A stretch of 64,000 bases of DNA from the NCBI GenBank assembly GCA_050330995.1, contig JBHJHI010000002.1, forward strand, positions 62,001 to 126,000. Reading direction: 5' to 3'. A program made the position numbers and the translations under genes. A model generated the notes under the pieces. It saw only the letters and a program-made list of their open reading frames with translations. It had not been told where the DNA came from and searched no databases. Shown here one piece after another: positions 1-8,488 of this stretch (position 1 is the stretch's first letter; every line of letters begins with the position of its first letter). This DNA is from Thermohalobaculum sp050330995 (GTDB lineage Bacteria > Pseudomonadota > Alphaproteobacteria > Rhodobacterales > Rhodobacteraceae).

Positions 1-502
1 GCTCAGCCAGGCCGGCATCGACCGCGCCTACCACGACACCTACTACGTCGTCGCGCACTTCCACTACGTGATGTCGCTCGGGGCGGTGTTCGGCATCTTC
101 GCCGGTATCTACTACTGGATCGGCAAGATGTCCGGTCGCCAGTATCCGGAGTGGATGGGTCAGGTCCACTTCTGGACGATGTTCGTCGGCGCCAACATCA
201 CCTTCTTCCCGCAGCACTTCCTGGGTCGTCAGGGCATGCCGCGGCGCTACATCGACTATCCGGAGGCGTTCGCGCTCTGGAACTACGTCTCGTCGATCGG
301 TGCCTTCATCTCGATGGCCTCGTTCGTGTTCTTAATCTACGTGATGTGGTACACGGTGACGCGCGGCCAGAAGGTGACCGACCCGAACTACTGGGGCGAC
401 GAGCTCGGCACGCTGGAGTGGACGCTGCCGAACCCGCCGCCGGAGCACACCTTCGAGACGCTGCCGAAGCGCGAGGACTGGGACAAGCAGCCGGCGCACT
501 GA
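1..502 (+). CDS. ctaD: Cytochrome c oxidase subunit I, C-terminal part
   Basis: Only the last 166 codons are present; the gene enters from the left edge, with codons in frame from base 2. The product is the heme-copper subunit of the aa3-type terminal oxidase in the inner membrane. The fragment contains the family signature HDTYYVVAHFHY, whose two histidines in HFH are the heme a3 and heme a ligands in this family. It is followed by the last transmembrane helices and an acidic cytoplasmic tail. The stop overlaps the start of the DUF2244 gene (ATGA), so the two are probably cotranslated. Identification is secure; only the 5' end is missing. Confidence 0.96.
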   Translation, partial: LSQAGIDRAYHDTYYVVAHFHYVMSLGAVFGIFAGIYYWIGKMSGRQYPEWMGQVHFWTMFVGANITFFPQHFLGRQGMPRRYIDYPEAFALWNYVSSIGAFISMASFVFLIYVMWYTVTRGQKVTDPNYWGDELGTLEWTLPNPPPEHTFETLPKREDWDKQPAH

Positions 503-1062
503 TGAGCGACCCGACTGCCACGACGAACGAGCCGGCCGGGGCGAGCGCCTCGGCCGGCTTCTTCATGGACTGGGCCGAGCGCGACGACCCGCCGACCTAC
601 ACGGCCGAGCTCTGGCCCAACCGCTCGCTGACGCCGCTCGGGCGGCGGCGCTTCCTCTGGCTCGTCGCCGCGGGGTTCGCGCTGCCGCTCCTGCCGATCG
701 TGGCGACGCCGGTGGTCTGGATCCCGCTTCTCTTCGCCGCGCTCGTGCTCGGTGCGCTCTGGTACGCGCTGAGGCGCAACACCGCCGACGCCCGCCTCGT
801 CGAGCGCGTGGCGATCTGGCCCGACGAGATGCGCGTCGAGCGGGTCGAGCCCTCGGGCCGGATCTACCGCTGGTCGGCCGAGCCCACCTTCGTGCGCCTC
901 ACCCTGCACGAGGACGCCCGCCCCGAGCACTACCTCACGATCAAGGGCGGAGGACGCGAGATCGAGCTCGGCGCCTTCCTCGCCCCCGAGGAACGCCAGC
1001 GCCTCGCCGGCGAGATCGAGGGCGCGATCCGCCGCGCGCTGACCGGACGCGACGCGCGCTAG
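502..1062 (+). CDS. DUF2244 domain membrane protein
   Basis: This is a 186-residue protein. It has a short N-terminal tail, a WPNRSL motif near residue 36, two closely spaced hydrophobic helices at about residues 48-85, and a soluble beta-rich C-terminal domain of about 100 residues. That layout matches the DUF2244 family, often found in alphaproteobacterial cytochrome oxidase clusters. The start ATG overlaps the ctaD stop by 4 nt, supporting cotranslation. Its function is not established. A role in oxidase assembly is inferred only from the neighbour. Confidence 0.8.
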   Translation: MSDPTATTNEPAGASASAGFFMDWAERDDPPTYTAELWPNRSLTPLGRRRFLWLVAAGFALPLLPIVATPVVWIPLLFAALVLGALWYALRRNTADARLVERVAIWPDEMRVERVEPSGRIYRWSAEPTFVRLTLHEDARPEHYLTIKGGGREIELGAFLAPEERQRLAGEIEGAIRRALTGRDAR

Positions 1063-1171
1063 CCTCGCCCGATCACGCGCCGCTCACCACCGATCAGGAC
1101 AAGTTCACCCCGGCGTGATCGGGCGCCGCGCTAGGGTCCGCGCACCGAGGCGAAACGGTGGAGGCAGACCC

Positions 1172-1987
1172 ATGCATTCGATGAAGACGCTGGCGGTGGC
1201 GGTCGCCGCAGGGCTCGCGATCATGGCGCCGGCGGGTGCCGGCACCATCAGGGTGACGATCGAGAACACGCAGCCGGTGGACGGCGTGCACCTGACCCCG
1301 CTCTGGGTCGGCTTCCACGACGGCACGAGCTTCGACGCCTTCGACGTCGGCGCCGCCGCCTCCGCCGGCGTGGAGGCCGTCGCCGAGCTCGGAACGGTCG
1401 GACAGATCGGCGCCGAGCTGGCCGACGCTCAGCCGAGCGCGGTCGGCGGCGCGATCGGCGCGCCCGGCGGCTTCGGCCCCGCGCCGATCATCGAGCCCGG
1501 CGAGACGGCCTCGGCGGACTTCACGCTCGATCGCGGGGACAACCGTTTCTTCCAGTTCCTGTCGATGATCCTGCCGTCCAACGACAATTTCATCGGCAAC
1601 CCCGACCCGATCGCGCTGTTCGACGAGGACGGCGGGTTCACGAACCCCGGGCCGATCGCGATCGCGTCCGCCATTGCCTTCGACGCGGGCACGGAGGCGA
1701 ACGACCTCGACGACGGCCCGGCCTTCGTCGTCGGCGAGGTGGACGTGGAGGGCACCGAGACGCCGGGCGGCACCATCCAGCCCAGCACCGGGATCGGCGC
1801 GATCGGCGCGGGCGTGGGGCTGCCGAACGGCGTCGTCATCGACCCGGACGCCTTCGCCGCCTTCTTCGACGGCAGCGCCCCCATCGGCACCATCACGGTC
1901 TCGCAGGTCCCTCTGCCGCCTTCCGTCGCGCCGATGCTCCTCCTCGCCGCCGGGGCCGGCGTCGCGGCATGGCGTCGCCGCGGCTGA
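1172..1987 (+). CDS. Exported spondin-domain protein with VPLP-CTERM tail
   Basis: This is a 271-residue exported protein. The start at 1172 follows a GGAGG ribosome site at 1160-1164; a second ATG at 1181 is possible. Residues 1-24 form a signal peptide ending near AGAG. The body resembles the bacterial spondin_N domain (a WVGFHDG stretch near residue 46 and MILPSNDNF near residue 130). The C-terminus reads VPLPP, then a hydrophobic helix, then WRRRG, which is the sorting signal processed by exosortase/rhombosortase-type systems. It is therefore probably surface-anchored or released. No sorting enzyme is present in the window. Ligand and role are unknown. Confidence 0.82.
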   Translation: MHSMKTLAVAVAAGLAIMAPAGAGTIRVTIENTQPVDGVHLTPLWVGFHDGTSFDAFDVGAAASAGVEAVAELGTVGQIGAELADAQPSAVGGAIGAPGGFGPAPIIEPGETASADFTLDRGDNRFFQFLSMILPSNDNFIGNPDPIALFDEDGGFTNPGPIAIASAIAFDAGTEANDLDDGPAFVVGEVDVEGTETPGGTIQPSTGIGAIGAGVGLPNGVVIDPDAFAAFFDGSAPIGTITVSQVPLPPSVAPMLLLAAGAGVAAWRRRG

Positions 1988-2055
1988 GAGACGACGGATC
2001 GCCGAGGCGGCGTCGGGCGTCTCACTGCGAAACGATCCTCGCAGGAGACGCCCTC

Positions 2056-2604
2056 ATGAGCCTCGATATCGTCCGCGCCCCCCTCGCCCTTCTCCTCGCC
2101 TTCGGCGCGGCCCCCGCCCTCGCGCAGGACAGCGCTCTCGGCACGGGCGACGGCCCCTCGCGTGTCGGGGCCGAGCGCGGCGTCGGCGACATCGAGGACG
2201 ACGTCGTCGAGGTCGCCGACGAGGCCGAAGGCGTCGATACCTTCATCGCGGGCCTGGAGGCGCTCGGCCTCGCCGACCGCCTGCGTGGCGTCGAAGGCCC
2301 GTTCACCCTGCTCGCGCCGACCGACGCCGCCTTCGAGGCGCTGCCCGACGAGACGCTGCGCGGACTGCTGCTCGAAGAGAACGACGACCGGCTGGAGGCG
2401 ATCGTCTCCAACCACGTCATCGAGGGCAGGCTCTCGGCCGAGGACCTCGCGCGGATGGACGAGGTCGAGACGCTCTGGGGCGAGGACTACGTGCCGGAGG
2501 CCGAGGACGGCCGCCTGATGCTCGGCGGCGCTCAGGTGGTCACGCGCGATCTCGACGCCGCCAACGGCATCGTCCACGTCATCGACAGGGTGATCGAGCC
2601 CTGA
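2056..2604 (+). CDS. Fasciclin (FAS1) domain secreted protein
   Basis: This is a 182-residue protein with an N-terminal signal peptide ending at ALAQD and one FAS1 domain over about residues 57-182. FAS1 landmarks are visible: the FTLLAPTDAAFEALP segment (H1 box), NHVIEG in the middle, and NGIVHVIDRVI near the end (H2 box). The start at 2056 follows AGGAG at 2043-2047. FAS1 proteins are adhesion-type periplasmic or surface proteins of mostly unknown ligand. It lies 68 bases downstream of a spondin-domain gene on the same strand, so the two may be co-expressed. Confidence 0.88.
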   Translation: MSLDIVRAPLALLLAFGAAPALAQDSALGTGDGPSRVGAERGVGDIEDDVVEVADEAEGVDTFIAGLEALGLADRLRGVEGPFTLLAPTDAAFEALPDETLRGLLLEENDDRLEAIVSNHVIEGRLSAEDLARMDEVETLWGEDYVPEAEDGRLMLGGAQVVTRDLDAANGIVHVIDRVIEP

Positions 2605-2945
2605 GGCGACGGAGGCAGCCTCGCCTCCTCGCCGGGACCTCGCGATCGGAGGCGGTCGCCGGCGCCGGCCCGCCGGGCATGCCCGGAGCGTTCGTCCCGC
2701 CCGCACGGAGCGCGCGGACGCGACGGGGACCGCGCCTCGGACAGCCGAAGCGCCGGACCCGGTCGCGTCGGGGCGCACGACGCCCGGACGGGTCGCCGGC
2801 CGTTCGCCGTAGCGCGCCGACGACGGGGCGGCGCCCGGTCCGGGCGCGAGGCCGCTTCCGCCGCGCTCGCGCGCCCGCTAAGACGGCCGCCCGGCCGCGG
2901 CCCCACCCCTGCGGCCTCGGCTCGAGACGCCCAGGAGCGCAAGTC
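2605..2945. other. Intergenic region upstream of mgtE
   Basis: These 341 bases lie between the FAS1 gene and mgtE. Apart from the hairpin at its left end I see no gene. The reading frame of mgtE is open through it, but the translated composition is Arg/Pro-rich, as expected of noncoding GC-rich DNA. No clear Mg2+ riboswitch could be recognised by eye. It presumably carries the mgtE promoter. Confidence 0.5.
2611..2628 (+). terminator. Possible hairpin terminator after the FAS1 gene
   Basis: GGAGGC at 2611-2616 pairs with GCCTCC at 2623-2628 across a 6-nt loop, seven bases after the FAS1 stop. There is no T tract, so this is a weak prediction in such GC-rich DNA. Confidence 0.3.
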
Positions 2946-4331
2946 ATGGCGGAACAACTGCCCGACGCGACCGAGCCCGAGCGCGAGGACGAGTACGCGC
3001 TCGATCCCGCCTTGGTCGCGGCGGTGAACGAGGCGATCGACGCGAAGGACAAGAAGGGCGTGCGCAAGATCGTCGCCGATCTGCACGTCGCCGACCTCGC
3101 CGACCTCGTCGAGCAGATCGGCTCCGACCGCCGCCGCCGCTTCGTCAAGTTCGCCTGGTCGGAGCTCGACCCCCGCTTCCTGGTCGAGCTCGAGGAGGGG
3201 GTGCGCGACGACATCCTGCGGCTCCTGAAGCCGATGGACCTCGCCGTCGCCGCGCGCGACTTCGACACCGACGACGTCGTCTACCTGCTCCAGGACCTCG
3301 ACCCCGAGCAGCAGGCGCAGGTCGTCGCCGCCCTCGACCCCGCCGATCGCGTCGCCGTCACCCGGCAGCTCGAATACCCCGAGTACTCGGCCGGGCGGCT
3401 GATGCAGACCGACTTCGTGCGCGCGCCCGCGTTCTGGCCGGTCGGGCAGATGATCGACTATCTCCGCGCCGCGCCCGACCTGCCCGAGCCGTTCTACGAC
3501 GTCGTGGTGGTCGACCCCTCGATGAAGCCGGTGGGGCTCGTGCCGCTCGCGCGCGTGCTCGGCAGCCGCCGCCCCGTCACGCTCGGCGCGATCATGCGCG
3601 GGGACTTCCAGACCTTCGACGCCACCGACCCGCAGGAGGACGTCGCCTACGCCTTCAAGCAGTACCACCTCGTCTCCGGCCCCGTGCTCGACGAGGACGG
3701 CCGTCTCGTCGGCGTCATCACCATCGACGACGCGGTCGAGGCGCTCGACGAGGAGGCCGAGGAGGACCTGAAGCGCCTGGGCGGCGTCGGCGACGAGGCG
3801 CTCTCGGACACGGTCTGGGAGATCACCAAGCGCCGCTTCCCCTGGCTCGCGGTCAACCTCGCCACCGCCATCCTCGCGAGCCTCGTGATCGCGCAGTTCG
3901 AGGACACGATCGCGCGGGTGGTGGCGCTCGCGGTGCTGATGCCGATCGTCGCCTCGATGGGCGGCAACGCCGGCACGCAGTCGCTGACGGTCGCGGTGCG
4001 CGCGCTGGCGACGCGCGATCTCACGGCGAACAACGCGCTGCGCGTGGTCGGGCGCGAGACGGTGGTGGGGCTGGTGAACGGCCTCGGCTTCGCGCTCGTG
4101 ATGGGCGTGGTCGCGCTCGTCTGGTTCGGCGATCCCTCGCTCGGGATCGTGATCGCGGTCGCGATGGTGATCAACCTCGTCGCCGCCGCGCTCGCCGGCA
4201 TTCTCATTCCGATCGTGCTCGATCGCGCCGGCGCCGATCCCGCGCTCGCCTCGGGCACCTTCGTGACCACGGTGACGGACGTGGTCGGCTTCCTGGCGTT
4301 CCTCGGGCTCGCGGCGACCGTGTTGCTGTGA
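2946..4331 (+). CDS. mgtE: Magnesium transporter MgtE
   Basis: This is a 461-residue Mg2+ channel/transporter. The N-terminal MgtE_N superhelical domain (about residues 20-130) is followed by a CBS pair (about 140-265) and five C-terminal membrane helices (about 290-461). The pore-region signature PIVASMGGNAGTQSL, conserved in the family, is present near residue 338. Full family length supports the ATG at 2946, preceded by AGGAGCG. The stop overlaps the GTG start of a small membrane-protein gene by 4 nt, making a coupled chain of three genes. Family biochemistry says the cytosolic domains sense Mg2+ and gate the pore. Confidence 0.95.
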   Translation: MAEQLPDATEPEREDEYALDPALVAAVNEAIDAKDKKGVRKIVADLHVADLADLVEQIGSDRRRRFVKFAWSELDPRFLVELEEGVRDDILRLLKPMDLAVAARDFDTDDVVYLLQDLDPEQQAQVVAALDPADRVAVTRQLEYPEYSAGRLMQTDFVRAPAFWPVGQMIDYLRAAPDLPEPFYDVVVVDPSMKPVGLVPLARVLGSRRPVTLGAIMRGDFQTFDATDPQEDVAYAFKQYHLVSGPVLDEDGRLVGVITIDDAVEALDEEAEEDLKRLGGVGDEALSDTVWEITKRRFPWLAVNLATAILASLVIAQFEDTIARVVALAVLMPIVASMGGNAGTQSLTVAVRALATRDLTANNALRVVGRETVVGLVNGLGFALVMGVVALVWFGDPSLGIVIAVAMVINLVAAALAGILIPIVLDRAGADPALASGTFVTTVTDVVGFLAFLGLAATVLL

Positions 4332-4561
4332 ATGCGGCGGGCAGGGCGCGCGAGGAGCGGGTGAAGCTGGCGGCGACCTATCTGAACGGGATCGCCGTCA
4401 GCACCTTCGCCATCGGCGCGCTCGCGCCGATCGTCGGCATCGTGGCCGGCAGGCTCTCGACACCCGTCTGGATCGTCGCCGCGCTCTTTTTCGCCTCGCT
4501 TGGCTTGAGCGTCCTGCTGCACTACCTTGCCAGCAGAGTGCTACGGAGGCTCTATCGATGA
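4328..4561 (+). CDS. Small two-helix membrane protein, unknown function
   Basis: This 77-residue protein starts with GTG at 4328, overlapping the mgtE stop in a GTGA junction. It has a short basic N-terminus, two hydrophobic segments (about residues 18-42 and 46-68), and a basic C-terminus ending RVLRRLYR. That suggests two membrane helices with both ends cytoplasmic. Its own stop overlaps the next start (ATGA at 4558-4561). I do not recognise the family. The tight coupling suggests it is made together with MgtE, but a link to Mg2+ transport is inference only. Confidence 0.72.
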   Translation: MNAAGRAREERVKLAATYLNGIAVSTFAIGALAPIVGIVAGRLSTPVWIVAALFFASLGLSVLLHYLASRVLRRLYR

Positions 4562-4650
4562 CGCACGATCTTCTGATGCTCGGGATGTGGGTCGGCGGCA
4601 TCCTGGCCCTCGGGCTCGGGGTCTACTGGGTCAGCGTCCGCAACCTGTAA
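4558..4650 (+). CDS. 30-residue single-helix micro-protein
   Basis: This small reading frame runs from ATG at 4558 to TAA at 4648-4650. Its start overlaps the preceding stop in an ATGA junction. The peptide begins MTHDLL, continues as one hydrophobic helix of about 22 residues, and ends YWVSVRNL. A GGAGG at 4545-4549 sits 8 bases upstream of the ATG, a well-placed ribosome site. Helix-like content, the ribosome site and the coupled arrangement together argue for a genuine micro-protein. Function is unknown. Confidence 0.6.
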   Translation: MTHDLLMLGMWVGGILALGLGVYWVSVRNL

Positions 4651-4725
4651 TCGTCGGCGCTCGCCGCTCCTCGAACCATCCGTGCCGACGCGCCTCGCTC
4701 GCGTGCCGCTCGAACCGGGACGCGC

Positions 4726-5628
4726 ATGACCATGCTCCCCGCTTCCATCGACGACACTCAGACCCTGCTCGGGCGGAGCGGCTACGTCTGCGGCCGCGCG
4801 CTCGCGACCGTGGTGTTTCTCTCCCTTCGCCTCGGGCGGCCGCTGTTCCTCGAAGGCGAGGCGGGGGTCGGCAAGACCGAGATCGCCAAGGCGCTGGCCG
4901 CCGCGCTCGGCCGGCCGCTGATCCGGCTGCAGTGCTACGAGGGGCTCGACGCGGCCTCGGCGGTCTACGAGTGGAACTACCCCGCGCAGATGATCGAGAT
5001 CCGGCTTGCCGAGGCCGCGGGCGATCGCGACCGCGAACGGCTGTCGGCCGATCTGTTCTCCGAGCGCTTCCTGATCCGCCGTCCGCTGCTGGAAGCCATG
5101 AGCCCCCATGCCGGCGGCGCCCCGGTGCTGCTGATCGACGAACTCGACCGCACCGACGAGCCGTTCGAGGCCTTCCTGCTGGAGGCCCTCTCCGACTTCC
5201 AGGTCACCATTCCCGAACTCGGCACCGTGCGCGCGCCCGAGGCCCCGATCGTGATCCTGACCTCGAACCGCACCCGCGAGGTGCACGACGCGCTGAAGCG
5301 GCGCTGTCTCTATCACTGGGTCGACTACCCCGACGCCGAGCGGGAACTCGCGATCCTGCGCGCCCGCGCCCCGGAGGCGGCCGAGGCGCTCTCGGCCGAG
5401 GTGGTCGCCTTCGTCCAGCGCCTGCGCGCGGAGGACCTGTTCAAGCGTCCCGGTGTCGCCGAGACGATCGACTGGGCGCGCTGCCTCGTGGCGCTCGACA
5501 GTGTCGCGCTTGATCCGGAGGTGGTCTCCTCCACCCTCGGCGCGCTCTTGAAGTACCAGGACGACATCGCCCGCTTCCAGGGCTCGGAAGCGAAGCGCGT
5601 GCTCGACGAGGTCAAGGCGGCGATCTGA
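4726..5628 (+). CDS. MoxR-family AAA ATPase, CoxD-like
   Basis: This is a 300-residue AAA+ ATPase. Walker A is GEAGVGKT at residues 44-51, Walker B is VLLIDELD at about 134-141, sensor 1 is TSN at about 179-181, and an arginine-finger-like KRR lies at 191-193. It matches the MoxR/CoxD group that partners with a VWA protein in maturing CO dehydrogenase and related molybdenum hydroxylases, where CoxD and CoxE insert sulfur and copper at the active site. The VWA gene starts one base after the stop. No coxMSL-type structural genes are in the window, so the client enzyme is unknown. Confidence 0.87.
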   Translation: MTMLPASIDDTQTLLGRSGYVCGRALATVVFLSLRLGRPLFLEGEAGVGKTEIAKALAAALGRPLIRLQCYEGLDAASAVYEWNYPAQMIEIRLAEAAGDRDRERLSADLFSERFLIRRPLLEAMSPHAGGAPVLLIDELDRTDEPFEAFLLEALSDFQVTIPELGTVRAPEAPIVILTSNRTREVHDALKRRCLYHWVDYPDAERELAILRARAPEAAEALSAEVVAFVQRLRAEDLFKRPGVAETIDWARCLVALDSVALDPEVVSSTLGALLKYQDDIARFQGSEAKRVLDEVKAAI

Positions 5629-5629
5629 G

Positions 5630-6868
5630 GTGCCCGAGATCCTGACCCCCGGCGGTGGGCGGCTGGCCGAGAACGTCGTCCACTTCGCCCGGGCGCTGCG
5701 CGCCGCCGGCTTGCCGGTCGGCCCCGCGCGCACCGCCGAGGCGGTCGCCGCCCTCCGGGTCGGCGGGCTCGACTACCGCGAGGATTTTTATCACACGCTG
5801 GCCGCCTGCTTCCTCTCGCGCCCCGAGCAGCGCGAGGTGTTCGACCAGTGCTTCGCGATGTTCTGGCGCGACCCGCAGCTTCTGGAGAAGGCGCTGGCGC
5901 TGATGCTGCCGGAGCTGAAGCGCGACGAGACGCCTCCGCCGCCCGACCCCGGCGCCGCGCGCGCGGCCGAGGCGCTGACGAAGGGGGCGACGCCGCCTCC
6001 ACCGCCCGAGCCGGAGGGCGAGGAGATCGAGATCGACGCGCTGCTCACCATGTCGGCCGAGGCGCGCCTCGCCTCGCGCGACTTCGAGCAGATGACCGCG
6101 GCCGAGATCCGCGAGGCCGAGCGCGCCGTGGCTTCCCTGCGCCTGCCGGTCAGACCCATCGCCACGCGGCGGATGCGTCCCTCGGCGCGAGGCAGCACCG
6201 CCGACTGGCGCGCCACCATGCGCCGCTCGATGCGCCGCGGCGGCGAGCCGGGCCTCTTGGCGCGGCGCGAGCGGCGCGAGCGCTGGCCGAGCCTCGTGTG
6301 CCTCTGCGACATCTCCGGCTCGATGGCCGGCTACTCGCGGATGCTGCTGCGCTTCCTGCACGCCTGCATGGCGCGCGAGGGCGCGGGCTGGTCCAAGGTC
6401 CACGCCTTCGTGTTCGGCACCGAGCTGACCGACATCACCCGCCACCTCGCCCATCGCGACGTCGACGCCGCGCGCGCGCAGGCGGGCAAGGCGGCGAAGG
6501 ACTGGGAGGGCGGCACGCGCATCGGCTTTGCGCTCGACGCCTTCAACCGCCGCTATTCGCGCCGGGTGCTGGGGCAGGGGGCGGTGGTGCTCCTGATCAC
6601 CGACGGGCTGGAGCGCGAGGACAACGACCGCCTCGCCGCGGCCGCCGAGCGGCTGTCGCTGTCGTGCCGCCGCCTGATCTGGCTGAACCCGCTCCTGCGC
6701 TTCGAGGGCTTCGAGGCGCGCGCGGGCGGCGTGCGCGCGCTGTTGCCCCATGTCGACAGCTTCCGCGCGGCGCACTCGATCGACTCGTTGCGCGCGCTCG
6801 CCGAGGCGCTGGGCGCGCCGGAGGACACCGGCGAGAAGGCCCGGCTGCGGCACGCGCTGCGGGTCTGA
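5630..6868 (+). CDS. VWA domain protein, CoxE-like
   Basis: This 412-residue protein has a GTG start at 5630, just after the AAA gene stop (TGAG-GTG). The N-terminal half carries a Pro/Glu-rich linker at about residues 101-136. The C-terminal half is a von Willebrand A domain with the metal-site motif DISGS at residues 227-231 and a later ITDGLERE segment. This is the CoxE family architecture, which works with CoxD-type ATPases as a MoxR-VWA chaperone pair. The client is likely a molybdenum hydroxylase, judging from the XdhC and MobA-like genes downstream. Confidence 0.86.
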   Translation: MPEILTPGGGRLAENVVHFARALRAAGLPVGPARTAEAVAALRVGGLDYREDFYHTLAACFLSRPEQREVFDQCFAMFWRDPQLLEKALALMLPELKRDETPPPPDPGAARAAEALTKGATPPPPPEPEGEEIEIDALLTMSAEARLASRDFEQMTAAEIREAERAVASLRLPVRPIATRRMRPSARGSTADWRATMRRSMRRGGEPGLLARRERRERWPSLVCLCDISGSMAGYSRMLLRFLHACMAREGAGWSKVHAFVFGTELTDITRHLAHRDVDAARAQAGKAAKDWEGGTRIGFALDAFNRRYSRRVLGQGAVVLLITDGLEREDNDRLAAAAERLSLSCRRLIWLNPLLRFEGFEARAGGVRALLPHVDSFRAAHSIDSLRALAEALGAPEDTGEKARLRHALRV

Positions 6869-7062
6869 GCGCTCAGGGCGCGCACGCCGTCGAGGGGATC
6901 GGCTCGCCTCCCCGCGGGTGGTCCGTCCCGCTGTGCGACGACTGTCCGGCACGACCTTCGCCCCGCCGCGCCCTCGCCATGCGCCCGTCGCTTTCATCGT
7001 CGATTAACCATGCGGTGCAGTAGCGCGCCCGTGGCGTAGGGGCTCGTGTCGGAGGCGAAGCG

Positions 7063-7404
7063 ATGAGTGGTTCGGTCGAATTCGATCTTATGGCCTACGG
7101 CGACATGGTCGGTGCCATCCTGCTGGCCGGGGTCTGGCTGGGGGCGATCGTCAGGCTCTGTCGTCGCCGGCGCTGGTCGCCGCTGCGTCCGGTGGTGATG
7201 GTCGCGATCATCGCCGCCTCTGCGCTCGTCATGGCCGACGGCCTGCTCGCGCGGGCGGCCGGCGGCCCGCTCGGCTCGCTGTTCTGGATCGGGACGTTCA
7301 ATCTCTGGATGGCGCTGTTCGACCTGCGCATGTCGATGTCGCTCGCCCGGCGCCGGGCGCTGGTGGTGCTGGAGCCCGAGCCGGTCGAGCCCGCGAGCGC
7401 CTGA
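7063..7404 (+). CDS. Small membrane protein, unknown function
   Basis: This 113-residue protein starts at ATG 7063 after a well-placed GGAGG (7051-7055). It has three hydrophobic segments (about residues 14-33, 44-66 and 69-88) separated by a short Arg-rich loop, and a C-terminal cytoplasmic tail ending EPEPVEPASA. I do not recognise a family. It lies between the CoxE-like and XdhC-like genes with a 194-base gap upstream, so it may begin a new transcript. Any role in the molybdenum-enzyme cluster is unproven. Confidence 0.65.
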   Translation: MSGSVEFDLMAYGDMVGAILLAGVWLGAIVRLCRRRRWSPLRPVVMVAIIAASALVMADGLLARAAGGPLGSLFWIGTFNLWMALFDLRMSMSLARRRALVVLEPEPVEPASA

Positions 7405-7453
7405 ACCGGGCCGCCCCCTTGCCGCGTCGCCCGGGGCCGGCCATCTCTGAGGC

Positions 7454-8488
7454 ATGGACACCGCGCGCCACGACGACATCCCTGCCATCGCCCTCGCGCG
7501 CCATCGCGACGGGGCCGGCGTCGCGCTCGCCACCGTGGTCGAGACCTGGGGCAGCGCGCCCCGCCCGGTCGGCGCGCAGCTCGTGGTCGCGGGAGAGGGC
7601 GAGATCATGGGCAGCGTCTCGGGCGGCTGCGTCGAGGGCGCGGTCGTGGTCGAGGCGCTGGAGGCCATGGAGGACGGCCACTGCCGTCTCCTCGAGTTCG
7701 GCGTCTCCTCGGAAGAGGCCTTCGCCGTCGGCCTCGCCTGCGGCGGCACCATCCGCGTCATGGTCGAGCCGGTCGGCGTCGGGCAGGGGTGGGACGCGGC
7801 GATGCTCGCCGATCTGGTCGAGGCCCGCGCCGCGCGCCGCGCGATCGGCGTCGAGACCGACACCGAGGGCTGGTCGCGCCGCCTGATCGGCCCCAACGAG
7901 GCGCCATCGGCCTTCCGCGCCGAGCGCTCGGGCTTCGACGCCGAGGCGCCACGGCTGTTTCGCGCGCTGCACATGCCGCCCTTGCGCCTCGCGATCGTCG
8001 GCGCGGCGCACACCGCGCAAAGCCTCGCGGCGATGGCGGGGATGGCCGGCTACGACGTCACCGTGATCGACCCGCGCGAGGCCTTCGCCTCGGCCGCGCG
8101 CTTTCCCGACACCGCGCTCTCGACCGACTGGCCGGACGCGGCGCTCGCCGCCCACGGTCTCGACCGGCGCACGGCGGTGGTGACGCTCAGCCACGACCCC
8201 AAGATCGACGACCCGGCGCTGATGGCGGCGACCGCCTCGGAGGCGTTCTACGTCGGTGCGCTCGGCTCGACGCGTACGCACGCCGCGCGGCGCGACCGGC
8301 TCGGGGCGGCGGGCGTCGCGCCGGTGCGGCTGGCCCGGATCGACGCGCCGGTCGGCCTCGCCATCGGCGCGCGCACGCCGGCCGAGATCGCGATCAGCGT
8401 GCTCGCGCAGATGACCGAGCGGTTGCGCAAGCCCGAGACACGCCCCGGCGCCTTCGTCCCGGCGGCCGAGGCGGTGCCCGCGTCGTGA
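7454..8488 (+). CDS. XdhC/CoxF family molybdenum-enzyme maturation protein
   Basis: This is a 344-residue XdhC family protein. The N-terminal domain holds GSAPRPVG (about residues 33-40), GSVSGGCVEG (about 52-61, with the conserved cysteine) and LACGG (about 95-99). The C-terminal Rossmann-like XdhC_C domain begins near residue 175 (LAIVGAAHTAQ) and contains YVGALGSTRTH. Family members bind molybdenum cofactor and help sulfurate and insert it into xanthine-dehydrogenase-type enzymes. Its stop overlaps the GTG start of the MobA-like fusion gene (GTGA). Confidence 0.9.
   Translation: MDTARHDDIPAIALARHRDGAGVALATVVETWGSAPRPVGAQLVVAGEGEIMGSVSGGCVEGAVVVEALEAMEDGHCRLLEFGVSSEEAFAVGLACGGTIRVMVEPVGVGQGWDAAMLADLVEARAARRAIGVETDTEGWSRRLIGPNEAPSAFRAERSGFDAEAPRLFRALHMPPLRLAIVGAAHTAQSLAAMAGMAGYDVTVIDPREAFASAARFPDTALSTDWPDAALAAHGLDRRTAVVTLSHDPKIDDPALMAATASEAFYVGALGSTRTHAARRDRLGAAGVAPVRLARIDAPVGLAIGARTPAEIAISVLAQMTERLRKPETRPGAFVPAAEAVPAS

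Noticed and set aside
2605..2945. Mg2+ riboswitch (M-box or mgtA-type) before mgtE
   Set aside because: No conserved M-box segments could be recognised; only generic GC-rich hairpins are present.
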